A stretch of 64,000 bases of DNA from Erythrocercus mccallii (GCA_013397435.1 VZRG01000269.1:124001-188000), one strand, 5' to 3'; counted from the first letter of the stretch, positions 38,401-50,800 are shown. The notes: generated from the letters alone by a model not told the origin. Program-made: numbers and translations.

Positions 38401-40933
38401 TCAGATGAAGGCTTTAAAACTGAGTGCGTTTTGAAAAGAGATTGTCTACTTCACCACAGAATATGATATCTGCGTAATATTTACCAATCTGCACAAATGC
38501 TTATGGCAGCAAATGAAGATGGAAAATGTGCATTGGGAATGGATGTGGTTGTGATGGGCCATTGCACACTCCCCATACCCATCACAGCTGTTCTTCCAGC
38601 AGTCTCTCTGCTTGGCAGTGGAGAGGACTTTTAAGGAGTAGTTTTAAGGAGTAAAAATCCTCTTTGTCCATATGCCCCTCAAAATTTGCCTCTGCATCTG
38701 GAAAATCCTGCACAGCTATCAGACTGCTCTGCAGTCTGCTGATGAGCAACCACTTGATTCCTTACCTTCTGCTTTTATCTCTGGAAGTCTCTGGTTCAAG
38801 CCCACAATCAAATGTTAGTCAAAACATTTCATTTTGAATTTGTTAAGCACACTAGGATTTTCTACCCTGCAGTTAGAGAAAGTGTTGCTGAGACTTTAGG
38901 AAACGTAAACTGAACACATTTCTGGACACGTTTAAGGTAAGCAACCTCCACTGGGAGAGTCACCTTTCTGTTGTGCCAGGACAATGATTATGCACTGCCT
39001 GCATTGTCTAGGATTTTCCAAAAAGTCTCTCATTTCAGCAGTGAGGAAATATCGCCTCTTACTTAAGAAATGGCTCAGCTACTTGAATTGTTATCCCAGA
39101 GGCAAGATTTCTATTGCTAGTGCTGCATTGTCCCGAGCTGTGAGGACACTTGGGACTTCCTCTCCAGGTCTTCTGTTCAAGCTGGTCAAAGCACAGGGCT
39201 GGTGAGAGTGTTTTACAAGGATGATCTGAAATATGCCTTCTCAGTGTACACATTTTTCTGTCAGTCTGGGGTGGCAAATCCTTGTACTTGTCCATCCTTG
39301 TACAACCCATTAGCTTTTCCCTGTCAAGTTTGGTATCAGTCATACTTGATCCTTAGACTCAGCAGAACTGCTTCTCTTGTGGACTTGATGCTTTTCACAA
39401 CACCAAATGATCTTCCAGCTCCCTCCATTCAGCTCTCATTCCTCTCGTTGCTCATCTTTTATTGAGCCCAGACAGACTTCATCACTATACACATTCCTTC
39501 TTTGCTAAAGGACCTGCTCTGCCCCAACCAAGTCTAACACGAACTCTGGTAAATATTGTCATAAATATTATAGGTTAGAGCTTCAGTACAGTTTGTTCAA
39601 TATGCCAGAAATCTTCACCAGACCCATAGCTCACTTTATTCCCCACAGTAAGCCATTTTTAATCCTTAAGACTATAAATGATGTTCCCTCTCATGCAGCT
39701 TTTTCACTTGAAGCCTGGAAAATGTATTCACTCTCCTCCCACCTGTTAAAAAAGTTTGTGTTGGAGAAGATCTAGATTTACAACACTGAGGATGTAAGAG
39801 GTGTTTAGGTAAACATGGAGAATGCCCTGTCAGAGCAGGGGCCTGTGTGGCATCGACAGGTTCCTGGTGCTGCTCCAGGAATGGTCTGCTGCCATCCACC
39901 CACCCACCTTTTCCTTGCTGCTTCAGACATAGCAAAGGAGAGATTAGCTCACAATTTACCTGGCAAAGCTGGGTTTGACAGAAAATTACCTGGTTTCATT
40001 TGGCAACTTGTATTACCCACCCAAGTCATTTGATGAGCTCTCTTCTCCACTGATTTTGAAACAGCAGCCAGAGGGACTCAAGCCTGTCCAAACTGATCTA
40101 AGACTTCCTAGAATTGCAATTTCTGTGAGATTATATTTATGTTTTTAAGGAAAAGACTGATGGCTTATGATGACTTAATATGACTTATTTAGTTGCAGCT
40201 AAATTTCCAGTTTGGTCCAATTTCTGTGGCTTCATATACTATAAGGATGAATTTTCATCTTTGTACCAGAGGAAATCAGTATATGGAAAGGAGTTTAAGA
40301 ATAATAAAGGAGAAGATTTTTCCTTTGGGAAAGCGTTGTACTGTGCACAGACAAGAGTTTCAGGCTGGTTGTCTTCTAAATTGCTGTGCAAAATGATAAG
40401 GATAATTTTGTCTATATGAATGTGCGGGGTCTTTTTATTTTAAATGACATCTTTGAAAGGTTATACTCAGATACGTGGGTTTAGAATAAGTCAGGGAAGC
40501 ACAGACAGAGCACAAGCAGAGGCAGACAGCACAAAGAACAAGTGAGCATATGCAAAGACAGTGCAAAGGTCTTGATCTTTCCTACTGAACTTGGTGCCAA
40601 AAAGAGAGGTTGCAGAGAGACAGACAGACGCAGCCATGTCAGAGACCTGCCAAGAACTACAAGCTACAGCCCTAACAGAGAGGTAATGCAACACTGAGGA
40701 AAAGAGACTTCTGTACGCATTGTTGGAAATGAAATATATTTTTTCCTCCTCCTAACCCTTTTAAGCCTTTAATCTTAATCCTATTCATCATCATTAACTT
40801 CAGCAATTGGCCAAAATATTTAAATGAGGTGAACTGAAAAGATTTAAGAGTCTAGTGAAGTCTCATCAAACCACAAAAGAATAATCTCCAAAGATTAAGA
40901 AAGCTGGTATGACCCAACCTGTAAGGAATGAGA
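38401..40933. other. Noncoding unique DNA, no gene seen
   Basis: A 12-bp direct repeat, TTTTAAGGAGTA, occurs at 38629 and 38642. Open frames stay below about 95 codons and are not recognisable. The text near 40790-40900 (CTTTAATCTTAATCC, CAAACCACAAAAG) has an enhancer-like look but is not strong enough for a separate call. Confidence 0.5.
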
Positions 40934-40963
40934 GGAGGAGGGAGGGAGGGAGGGGGGGGGGGG
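40934..40963 (+). repeat. G-rich tract with quadruplex potential
   Basis: GGAGG-type runs lead into (GGGA)3 and then twelve consecutive G residues (40952-40963). Four or more G-runs of three within 30 bp fit the general G-quadruplex pattern. This is a predicted structural property only. Confidence 0.85.
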
Positions 40964-41324
40964 CTTCTGAGATGAAAAGAAGTTACCAATTAGATCCTTT
41001 TACTAACAGTATTGAGTCTTTTTCCCCCTTACAATAGCCCAGTGCAGAAAAAATTATGGAAGATGAATTAAGAGTTTAAATCCAGTAAAAGGCAGAAAAA
41101 AAAAAAAAGCAGGTAATATTTTAATAAGACTTAAATAGGTCTTTCAAAGGCACTGAAGAGCTCTTGGGCCTGCATCTCTCACCATTTCTGGGTGTAAAAT
41201 AGGTTTTTAACTACCACTGCTCTATGAAGTGCTTTGATGTTTATTCCCCTGATTTTTGTGCCTGCTGCCATTTGCTGTTGGTGGGTGTGGAGGGCTGTGT
41301 GTGTGTGTTCTCTCCTATGTTCAT
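40964..41324. other. Noncoding unique DNA with short A and GT runs
   Basis: An A12-type run is near 41097-41108 and a (GT)n patch near 41296-41309. No gene is seen. Confidence 0.6.
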
Positions 41325-41540
41325 TCCCCTGAGGCGCCCGTTGTAACTTGGTTTCAGTTACGCTTTAGTTAATGGGCACTTAAATAAAATGGTACCCATT
41401 TCGCTTTAATTTCGAGAAAGGGGTAAAGGCCCTTCCCTTTCCATTTCCAGATGAAAGGAGCTGCAGCTCCATAACGAACCTCAAATGAATTGGAGAGCTG
41501 ATAAATTTAACGATCTCATCAGCATACAAATATATGTGTC
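41325..41540. promoter_or_regulatory. Candidate conserved noncoding element with paired motif
   Basis: This block keeps several CpGs (GAGGCGCCCG, TTACGC, TTTCGC, TTTCGAG, ATAACGAACC, TTAACGATC). It contains two copies of a homeodomain-like 10-mer, CGCTTTAGTT at 41361 and CGCTTTAATT at 41402. Between them lie an AATGGG (41371-41376) and its inverted partner CCCATT (41395-41400). The arrangement looks ordered rather than random and would fit an enhancer core. The function is inference. Confidence 0.38.
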
Positions 41541-43787
41541 TGTGTGTGCTTGTTTTTATATGCACACACAGTTTTGTGTCTAAAATTGGGACCCGAGTGG
41601 GGGATCTAGAGATAACAGATTCCAGCAGTGAAAGGGAGCAGGTGGATTTTTGCAGGGCTGTGTTTCAACCCCTTGTCGTGCACTGGTGACTGCCATGTGG
41701 CTGCTCTACGTCCCTGCTGAAGGCAGGAGGATAGCGCAGCGTGAAGGGCATTATTCAGCCCATTTAATGTAATCATAGCATTGTGCACACCTGAATCCTC
41801 CTGCTATTGCCCCAGCAAAGAGTGAAGCTGCTTTAGCATCTGATGTAGCTTCTAGACCCAAATGGCTTTCTCAGAGACTGGGACATTTTATAGGGGGACT
41901 GTTGTCAGGCCAGTGAATTGTGCCTTTGAATTCCTGCTGCATCAAGACTCTCCGCTGGGGCAGGGGCACATTTCTTTCTTTTTCCTTGCCTGCAAGAGCA
42001 CTGATGGGTGTGCAGTAGGTTGAAAAAATCTGTAAAATCCAGGTGGGTTGTCAGGGGGCTGTATCATAGTTCTGAAGATGTATGGATGCCCAAACCCTCT
42101 TCCACAGGTACTGGTAGTTCTGAGGAGACCCAGGGAGATTTAATATTTGTGTGTTCTTTGCCACTTCCAGTAGATGGTGGTAGGTCTGACTCCACTATTT
42201 CATGTGTATGACTCCTGATTTTTCTCCTTCACAAGGCCAGGGCTAATAGTGCCAAAAGCACGATGGGTACTGCAGCTTCTGGTAACTTCCTCTTACCCTC
42301 TCTGGTAGCAATACAAGTAAGGTATGGCCTTGCCCTGCAAAAAGTGAGTGGCAAAAGTAGATTCATTTTGGAAAAGATTCAGTACAGTCTTGGTTAGGTA
42401 TTTGAAGCTCTTGACTTTTTTTTTGTATCTTAGCTTGAACCTATCCCATGCAGTTTAAGGACACCCCTTTCTTCCTCTCAGGGAATGCCCTTTCTATGGC
42501 AGTGTCAGTGTGTGAGTTCCTAGAGGAGAAGCTCAGCTTGGGTTGGGAAAATTTTGCATGGCCTGTATATAAACTTACCAGCTTGTGGCATTTATCCATA
42601 TCTTCATGCCCACTGTGCAACCCTCCAAAACACCCCACATCTCTGTTTCCATCTTCAGCTTCCACCGTGCCTTCAGAAAGGTAAAGTGACAAGGACTGAC
42701 TAAAAAACTGTGCAATGAGAGCTTTCCCCTGCTCCTCCCTGAGCACTGTGGTACTCATTTCTCCATCCTCTGACTGGCCTATTTTTTCCCAGTCCTGGCC
42801 ACCAACTCCACTCCAGCAAACTGGAGCCTCCGGTTTCTCCTACCCATTTATATAGCAGGCCACCACAGGGTAAAATATCACCTCTATCAGCACTGACATC
42901 CATCACTTTAATGAACAGCAAAAATCAATCTCTAATTGACAAAAACATTTTTAATCAAAGTATGAGGCATTTGGAGCACAGAAGCAGCCTTTCATCTTCT
43001 GTCATTTTTTTCCTTTACAAGAGGAAGCAGCATGGGCTTGTAGCTGGCCAAAGAGGCCAAGTGGAATCAGCGAAGGGAAGCAGGGACAATGCTTTCAGGT
43101 GACAGTATTAGAAAAATATCTGCTTCTCTCCTTTTAGCCAGCCAAAGCTCAATTTTGGTTTGTGGGTCAGTGAAGAATATACAGCAGTAGTAGGAAGAGA
43201 TTGGAACCACCAGAGTTTTTAATTAGCATAAGCTATCTAAGACATCACTTGGGCCATGTCTTCTTTTTCCTCCTTTATACATGTAGGCATTTGCTACTAA
43301 TGGTCTACCAGTGGGCCACTGAAACACAGTGTGCTACCAAAACCTGTCACACTAAACAGGCAGGTGAATAAGCTCAATTTAGCAGCACTGGTTTGTGTCA
43401 TAGCATTTAGAGATATTGCCTGTGTACATCTGGGGGTTTCCTCAGGGCAGATCTCCTGGTGGTGAAGACAGAAGAGATGACAGTTATTGTAAGAGCAGTT
43501 GCTTATAAATTTGTAGATGGCTGTAGATGGTGAACTATGTATAAGTGAAACAACGTGTCAGCAGCACTGAAGGATTCTTTTCTCTCTGATTAGGAGTCCC
43601 TCAAAGATTTGTAAGGTTAGTCTGGGCAGTTTGGTATCCTTGCAAGTGTTTGTGAGCCATAAAGGGCAAGGGAAGGTTATTAGAGCACCTTATGGATCCT
43701 TGGGTCTTTTTGCCATTTCTTGCAAGAAGGTATTATTGCAAAGCATCTTTATCTATGTCTGGCACAATTTGAGTGCCTTGGCATCAC
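41541..43787. other. Noncoding unique DNA, no gene seen
   Basis: Short frames only, up to about 105 codons (minus, 42441-42758), none recognisable. No transposon is identified. Confidence 0.55.
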
Positions 43788-44150
43788 TGCCAGTACCTGC
43801 AATTGAAAGGGTAAGGAGGAGCGGATCAGTAGCAACGCTGTCGTACCACCTCTGCCAGTGCTTGACAGGGAGGCGGTTTGGAAGATGCAGCAATATATTT
43901 TTGGCACTGTGAAGGCCCACTGGCAACGTGCTTACGAGAGGAGCAGTAGGGAGCTGCAGGAGTGCCTGATGCTGCCGGGGAAAGTTGGCACACCTTGCTG
44001 GATTTATGAAGGGAGCGATGGGGAGGGAGGGTGCGTCCTTTCCCATCACAGTTGCCAGTGTTTGCAAGGGAATCGGTCCAGGGGGCTGCAGTGGTACCCG
44101 AGCACCATCTGGCCACTCTGGCACTCTTGCTGGTGTTTGTAGGGTTGGCT
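43788..44150. repeat. Diverged tandem array (minisatellite-like), about 6 units of 57-75 bp
   Basis: A recurring phrase of the form TGCCAGTG-TTGNNAGGGAG starts at 43788, 43853, 43921, 43996, 44053 and 44128, so the spacings are about 65, 68, 75, 57 and 75 bp. Each start is preceded by a GGCACT-like word (TTGGCATCAC, TTGGCACTGTG, TTGGCACACCT, CTGGCACTCT). The units are heavily diverged, so the array is old. It is richer in G+C and CpG than its flanks. Two overlapping minus-strand frames (about 167 and 137 codons) stay open through it, which is expected from a GC-rich repeat. I do not recognise the encoded text as a protein. The origin (old minisatellite or relic of a known repeat family) is not resolved. 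Confidence 0.65.
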
Positions 44151-44345
44151 TTGGATAATGTCTTTTCCTGATCAAAGGCCAGCATTTTGGATGCAAGCCT
44201 GGAGTGTGTGTTACATAAATAGTTTGCTCTCCTGTCCAAATGGCTCCCACATCCACAGAATCTTAAGAGCTTCAGAGGAACTTTAAATTGTGTCCCCTTG
44301 CAGAGAAACCACCTCTGAATTTAATGACCAGTGGGATATTAATTC
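44151..44345. promoter_or_regulatory. Candidate conserved noncoding stretch next to the array
   Basis: This follows the array directly and has an unusual, non-repetitive look with few low-complexity steps (TGGATAATGTC, CTTAAGAGC, GGGATATTAATTCACC). It may be conserved noncoding sequence. The evidence is weak and based on appearance. Confidence 0.22.
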
Positions 44346-46737
44346 ACCCTGTCTTCCTCAGGTGTTGGCCAGAGAGAATTTTTTTGGAGAATGGACCCTT
44401 AACTTTTCTGGTTTTGCATGTAAGGAGAAGGAGGCAGTAGAATTCCCTTGGCAGAATTCACCACAGCTGCTCTCTGGAACCATAAGCTGTGCGTGATGAT
44501 GTTCAGCTGGAAATAGGCTGGCATGTCTTGCTCTTATGCTTAGTCAGACTTCTAAATGTTTCAAAGAAGATAGTGGTATTTTCCCATGTGTCTTATTTGT
44601 TCATCAGCAGAACATACCAATGCTAATGTTTTCAGCTTTCCTGCGATTCAAGCACTCCTTGTCCTCCCCAGAGCTGCTTTGTGTAACCACAGAGGAAGAG
44701 ATGGCTTTGAAACAGCAGCCTGGAACAGTCTGTAACAACAGCTGTGAGGAAGTCCAAAGTAGGTCAGAGGAGCAAGGACTTTGCAAGTGGATGTGGAATG
44801 GAACATGGATCACAAAGGGAGATGGGGAATGAGACAGATATGCACCAAGTGCTGCAGAGAGCTTCAAGGCATGCTTCACTGAGCCCTGTGCATCCAGCAT
44901 GTACAGAGTGGCTGCAGGAAGGTAGCGTGAGGAGCACAGTAGCTGGGGACTTGCCTTGCTCAATGTATGAACTTTTGCCTTCTTCCACAAATGAAGGCAG
45001 AACTGTGAGTCACTGAAGTTATGGAGATGCCAGGAAGCATGGGGTAAAGCAGAAGAATGAAACAGTTATACTTTCCTCTCCCAGAAATACTTGCCCCTTC
45101 TGCCCAAGTCAGTGCCCTCAAGACCACTTTGATGAGCGTTGTTTTTCCATTGGCTGAGGTAGTGTAGATGCTGACATTCATAAAATATGCAGAGTGCCTG
45201 GCCAGGTTGCTGGATTCTCTTGCTGCAAGCCTTTCCTACTCTATGTTAAAATATATGGATGTCTTTCACTTATAAAGATGAATGTGTTATCTAGATTGCA
45301 GGTTTCCCATGTGTCATGCCAGATGTCACGCTCAGTCTTAAAATATGGTAGAGAAGGAAGGGGAGTAGAAGTGAGTTCTGATTTAGGCAGAACCACTTTA
45401 GATAATTTTTCCTTCAAAGGTGAAATGGAAAGCCATTGTGTAGCAGTAAAGCTTGCCAGTTTGAATCCTGCCCAGCTCAGCAAACTTGGAAACTGCTATC
45501 ATGCAGCAACCTATGGGATACAAAATGACTTGGTCATTTCTATCCAGTTCTGGTGGGAAGGAAATCACATCCGAGAACCCATAATTTCAGAGTGACCCAC
45601 TTTTGTTGTCAGACTCTTTAGAAGGGCCATGGGCTGAGCAGAAAACTAACAGTAACTTATCCTGTGACCTTCAGGCCACAGAACCTCCAGATGGGATCCA
45701 GGAGAACCAGACAAGCTGATCAGAAAGTTAAACATTCATAAGGAATGTAATGTTATCTGTGAGATAGGGATGCTTTTCAGAATATATGGAAGCTGGGAAA
45801 AATTTCAAGAGTCCAATAGCTCTTAGTTTTCAGAAAAATTGAGATCTGTTCCTCTTTTATTTTTCCCTCCAGAATGTCTTGGCATTTTCCAGAGACAGAT
45901 GAAGAACCCTTATATAAGCAGCAATACAAAATTTCTTATTCTCTACTTCTCCTTATTTAATAGGCTGGATGCCTAAGGGATTCTTACACTTCGAATTTGT
46001 GAGAGTGCACACATATGCGTACGCATGTTTCTGGTCTCAGCCATGGTAGCCATATCAATCCTTCCTTTGTACTAATCCAGCTCCCTCTTGGCCAGTTTAA
46101 CTAACAAAAATTTACCAAACAAGCAGCAGAGCAGAGCGAACACATTAAGAAAACCAGCATTGAATGCAGCCTTGCGAAGAGCCATTGGCATCAGTCATCC
46201 CACAACAATCTGTACCACACGCCTCCTCTCTGTAAGGCCAGAGACAGCCTTTCCCAGCCTTCAGCCCTTGAACAGCATTAAATGTAATGCCTTTCTTCTT
46301 TCTCCAGTGCAGCAGGCATGAGTGCTGTTCAAGACTTCTTTTTAGAAAACTTTCCTCCTTTCAAAATTTGTGTTTGACTTTGCAAAAATTTATTCTAAGC
46401 TTGAAAATTTGCTTTTATATCCAGGCTGTTTGCTGTTCCTTCCAGAATAGGATAGCCCCAGGTATTGCTGCCAGATGAGTGAATTATGCTGTCCAGTTTA
46501 AGGTGGAGTTATCAACACATCCACTGAGAGCATACATAACTACCCAACAGACTGAGATCTTTTCTGTTCTTTGAGCTGAATATAATTTCAGCCTGTCACT
46601 CCTTATCATATCCCCTTTAATCATGCAAAATATTTCCTCCCCTTCTCTCTCTCATCCTGCTCACAGACTTATCATTTTCCCCTTTAGCCTTCATTTAGTT
46701 GCAATATTCACATTGTATTATACATTCTCTATACAAT
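44346..46737. other. Noncoding unique DNA, no gene seen
   Basis: Frames of up to 133 codons on both strands (for example 44604-44990 minus and 45194-45595 plus) are unrecognised and overlap each other. No repeat family is identified. Confidence 0.5.
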
Positions 46738-47055
46738 TAAGTGGGGAAATTGTCACCACGGGTTGTCTGTGAGGCCAGAAGTAAGAATGGGTTCAGAAAA
46801 GGATTAGGGAGTGCATGGAATAGTCCATCAAGGACTATTAAACTCAAATGTATAGGTAAACATTGGCTCAGGAAGTCCCTAGGCTTTACATTGCTATATG
46901 CTGGGAGAATATACTGGGAAGAAACATTGCTGTATTTTTTGCAGGTTTTTTATAGCCTTTTCATGGGGCATTTGCTCGTGATCAGTGTCCAGACATGGCC
47001 TGGGAGCTAGCAGGACCTTTTGACCTGACACCACTGTATTTGTGTTAATAAGTTT
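46738..47055 (+). mobile_element. Ancient CR1/L3-type LINE 3' end
   Basis: The order of blocks matches the 3' end of old CR1/L3 elements known from birds, turtles and crocodilians. It runs GTCTGTGAGGCCAGAAGTAAG, then GGGTTCAGAAAAGGATTAGG, ATGGAATAGTCCATCAAGGAC, ACATTGGCTCAGGAAGTCCC and AGAAACATTGCTGTA. It ends with an AGCAGGACCTTTTGACCTGAC segment in place of the usual 'GATGGACCTTTGGTCTGAC'. The copy is non-coding and strongly diverged. It looks older than the 29.5-kb CR1. Confidence 0.87.
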
Positions 47056-48368
47056 GACATGGGATGCTTTATCAAATTATACATAAAACACCTTGTTCTG
47101 TTGTTACGATTATTACACAATATAGCTTTAAGATCTGCACCCTGAGATTTATAGCACTGTAGAGTCTTCCTGGACTTCTCCACAGATCCTCTTGATTTTT
47201 CAGACTGCAATTATTCTTGCTTCTTGCTGGTTTGGCATAAGTGCTTAAAACAATTAATCTTCAAGGGAATTAATCTTTTTGTGCTAAGGGCTGTACAAAT
47301 CCAGAACTGAAGCAATCTGGATGCATTAGATCTATGTTTTCCTGGTTGCATCTCAGTTTGTTATCCAAGTTAGAAGTCTCGGGGGAACAGGGTGAAGGAA
47401 TGATTGTGAAGGGGATTTTTGTGATTTTAAAATGCACTTCATAGCAATCCTCTTCCTTCTCATGCTCTAGACTTGTTTTATACAGAATCTGTTATGATAA
47501 TATCCTAAAAGTGCATGTTCCTGTTTCATTTTTTACCATTAGAAATACTAAGATTGTAAACTGTTGCATTTCAGAATTTGAGTCAAATTTTAGTGATGGA
47601 AAAGGAGACTCAATCTTCACCCTCCATCATGTCCTCTTTCCCTTCCTCCTTCCCTTCCTCCCGCAAGTAAAAAAAATAAAATAAATAAATTCAGAAGTAT
47701 TTAACAAAGTGTGAGGAACCAGACTTCCTCCATTTGGGGACCCCCCAATTTGATATTAAAACTTTTCCTGACTTAGCCAGCATTTGACCATGGACTTCAC
47801 AAACTGGAAGAAGCTGTTGCTTCAGTTTCAGCCTCTTGCCTGCCTCCCTGACCCTTCTCTTTCCCACTTGCACCTCTGTGAATAGAAGCTTTGTGATCTG
47901 ATGCTCTGTTTTGCCTTGAGTGTCAGACAGTTGCCTGCTGGTGGAGAAGGGATCAAAAATCTGTGGAGTCAATCAGAGAGGAATTATGCTAGTGTGATGG
48001 GGAGTTGGAAGGAAGCTGTGATACTGGTTTTCTGCCATCTTGTTCACACTCAAATGAAAGGAAGGTGTAACCTAGGTGTCTCCATAACCTATTATTTTGT
48101 CCTGAAATAAAACACCAAGGGCATAGGCAATTGCATAAGAGTAAGGTGGATGTGTAATAAAAGCAGTTTTAGTATGTTGAGGCTACTGTATGTCAAAGAC
48201 TCAATGACTGGGTTGGTCCATAGCCATATTTTACCCTTCTTCCCCTCTCTTTCTTTCTCTCTGCTGGTTTGAAACAGTGGGCACAGGCTGTCACTATTTA
48301 CCCAGACACACAGCAGAGAGAAAAACTCCATACCCTATTAGAGTTTTGAGTTTGCCTTTATGTGTCAT
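47056..48368. other. Noncoding unique DNA, no gene seen
   Basis: A pyrimidine-rich patch (about 47621-47662) is followed by an A/T-rich AAAATAAAATAAATAAAT microsatellite (about 47669-47690). No gene is recognised. Confidence 0.55.
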
Positions 48369-48386
48369 AAAAAAAAAAAAAAAAAA
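48369..48386 (+). repeat. Poly(A) homopolymer, 18 bp
   Basis: Eighteen consecutive A residues. The upstream sequence does not look like a retrocopy. Confidence 0.9.
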
Positions 48387-48760
48387 GAAAATCACAAACA
48401 CAGCTTACTTTGTTTTGGAAGGTTTTTGCTTTTCAGTTCACGTTTAATGAAGTAATTACAGTAAAATACTCTCAAAATTCAAGACCTAATTAAAGCAAAG
48501 AATAAAACCTCAATTGATCCATTATTTAGATTGGTGAGAAGTGAGCATAAAGAAGCAATGAAAAAGTTAGTGTATTATGAGAGAAAGAAGCATGCTTCCT
48601 TTTGGAGAATACTGATGGAAGGGAGACTTTGGGACAGTAACAGCCAGCAAGGGATGCACTTAAATTATTCACTGACATTTCCTCTTCAGAGAAGAATGGG
48701 GCAAAAGCCAATGTATCGAAAGGATACTTTTCCCTGACAAACACAGGGAATTTTGCTGAA
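48387..48760. other. Noncoding unique DNA, no gene seen
   Basis: AT-leaning, with short frames on both strands (about 70 codons). Nothing is recognised. Confidence 0.55.
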
Positions 48761-48761
48761 T

Positions 48762-48860
48762 GTGTCTGATTCAGAAGCTGTCTAGCCTAATGTCCTCCTT
48801 TTGGCAGACCAGCTCCCAAAGTGTACAGTAAGAAATGAGCTCTTAACTCCTCAGTTAAGT
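48762..48860 (-). mobile_element. Possible ancient CR1/L3 3' end (inverted), weak
   Basis: GCTGTCTAGCCTAATGTCCTC and CTTTTGGCAGACCAGCTCCC resemble the reverse complement of the old CR1/L3 3' end ('GGTCCATCTAGCCCAGTATCCTG…CAGTGGCC'). The match is short and the call is tentative. A perfect 7-bp stem (CTTAACT/AGTTAAG) at 48842-48859 lies at its edge. Confidence 0.33.
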
Positions 48861-50555
48861 TTTTCTGTGCCTGAGTGGGCATAGTTTGGCTGACAGTCTG
48901 CATTGCGGGCTCTGTCTGCCTCTGATGAGTGCAGAGTATGATGGCACTTTAGGGTCCTGCGTTGCAGATTGCAGGGAGGTGTGAGGAGGAGGGATTTATG
49001 GTGGCAGGAGCTTGGCTGTGCCCAAGAGCACTCAGCTCTTTGGATGGAGCACGCTGTCATAGTCATCACCATCATTCACCCTTTCTCCAGCTGGGGCTGG
49101 CCAGAAGGAGCTGAGTCACAGGGCAGATCTGACCTACCCAGACCATCCTACTTTGGTGGCTCTGAACAGGATCTTTCATTTCCAATATTCCCTGTGAAAC
49201 TACTGGTGAAGCTTTAACTAAATTGCTCTATCTGCCTTTCTTTAGTTCCTATAAAAACGAAAATGACAAAAAAAAATTCACTTTACCTGAAGTTTTAAGC
49301 TATAAAAATAAGCGTGTTCTTTGGTTTTATGAAGACAAACTAAATTATAATAAAGATTTTTGGTATTCTGGGTTTCCTAGGTGCCAAGACTGATTCAAAA
49401 CTCACTCCATATTATCTTACTTACTAAGGCATCTCTATTGTTCCTGGAAGTGCTAATGTTAAAGTCTGGGGTAACCACCCTCCTGGATCTAACATCTCTC
49501 TACCTGCCTTATTATTCCTACTGCATTTACACCTGAATGATACTATAAGGGGCAGTAGCTGTGAGAACTCAACACCTCTGAAAGTCATCTCTCTGCACTA
49601 CATGCTTAATTTCAGATGAACCCTTCCCAAATGACTGCCCTTTTTGTTTAGACTTAGCTTGGAGAACAGTGATTGCAAGGCATCTCAAGGAACAACCCCA
49701 TCTCACCGAATGGAATTCAGGCCTTTTCTACTTGAATTTCTCTTTTGGGGGAGTAAAATACAACTGCAAGTAAGTTACAGTCAGATGTGTATGTGTCATG
49801 TTGGAGTTTAATCAGTGAGCAAATCTCTGCTGCCCTTCCACTTGCAGACCTTTGCCAAGGGACAAAGCAATTACAGCTCTGTGTGTAGATGGAGTCCCAA
49901 ACTGCTTGAGATGGTTTCTGCCATCCATCAATACATAAAAGAGATTGCCAGTTCCCTTTATGAAAGGCACAGTACTCAGGTTGTGTTTCCCTAAAGCCAC
50001 CTGGGGAGGCAGAGTGGCCCTGAGTTGCTCTCTGTAGCAGGTTATAGCAGAAATGCTACAATTTAATCCTGGTAATGCCAAACTGCTAGTAATTGCTTGA
50101 AGCAAGAGTAGGAGAAATTCTGCTTCCTCCAGCCAGCTGTAGATGTTTTAGGTCAAGCAGTAGTTTCTCACACTTCTGCTTAGCAAATATGCCTCTAGAA
50201 ATGTGCATAAAAGACCAATAAACACTGGCCCTAAATCTGCTTTGTGAAAATGGACTGTTATAGTCTCAGCTGGGTTTGTATCTGAATGCATACAGAATAA
50301 AGCAGGGTAATAAATGCTGACTACATGGCCACTTTTGTGTCTATTTCGACAGCTCTCAAAGTAGTATCCCCCAATTCCTCCAAAATCAAAATGTCCCATT
50401 TTCCCATTAAAAAAAAAATAAATTTCTTGGGCTTGTGTCAGTTGGAAGCAACTTCTCTTTAAAATAAAACCTCTAATCACTTTTAATTAAATGCCTGAAA
50501 TAGAAAAAAATTATTTGGTTTAGTTTGAAAAAAAACTTTTGCTGATATTTCAAAA
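48861..50555. other. Noncoding unique DNA, no gene seen
   Basis: Short unrecognised frames only, with an A-run near 50408-50418. Confidence 0.55.
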
Positions 50556-50800
50556 TCACTAGCAAACCGAAACATCAGCTTTGAGTGCGCCGTTTAACTG
50601 TATCAATGTAGCTAAGGACAAATGACATTCAACACCATGCCAGAAGCAGTGGTTAAACTCCATAATTGTTTCTTTTATTGTCCCCCTTTGCACAGATTTT
50701 AAATCCCTTGTTCCGCAATTAACTTTTCTTTTCTGCTAAAGGCTCTTGTCTCTCTTGACAGGCTTTCTGATTACAAAATGTCTGCTGCAAACTCAGGAAT
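50556..50800. promoter_or_regulatory. Candidate conserved noncoding element
   Basis: The stretch includes GCAAACCGAAAC, GAGTGCGCCGTTTAACTG, CATAATTGTTTC, TTTTATTGTCCCCC (a SOX-type ATTGT) and CCGCAATTAACTTTTC. It keeps several CpGs in an otherwise CpG-poor AT-rich setting. It resembles enhancer sequence. The assignment is by appearance only. Confidence 0.3.

Noticed and set aside
38775..38805. tRNA B-box-like GGTTCAAGCCC
   Set aside because: There is no matching A box at the right distance upstream, and no cloverleaf can be formed by eye.
43753..44256. 167-codon and 137-codon overlapping minus-strand frames
   Set aside because: They run through the 66-bp-type tandem array. Open frames in a GC-rich repeat are expected and the text is not a known protein.
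48276..48325. Possible third copy of the 65-bp block found at 60476 and 61083 (ACAGGCTGTC…GCAGAGAG)
   Set aside because: Only two short words agree and the hairpin is absent, so chance is likely.
48842..48859. Perfect 7-bp stem with 4-base loop followed by T's (looks like a bacterial terminator)
   Set aside because: The window is vertebrate DNA and no bacterial gene is present. Stems of this size occur by chance in 64 kb.
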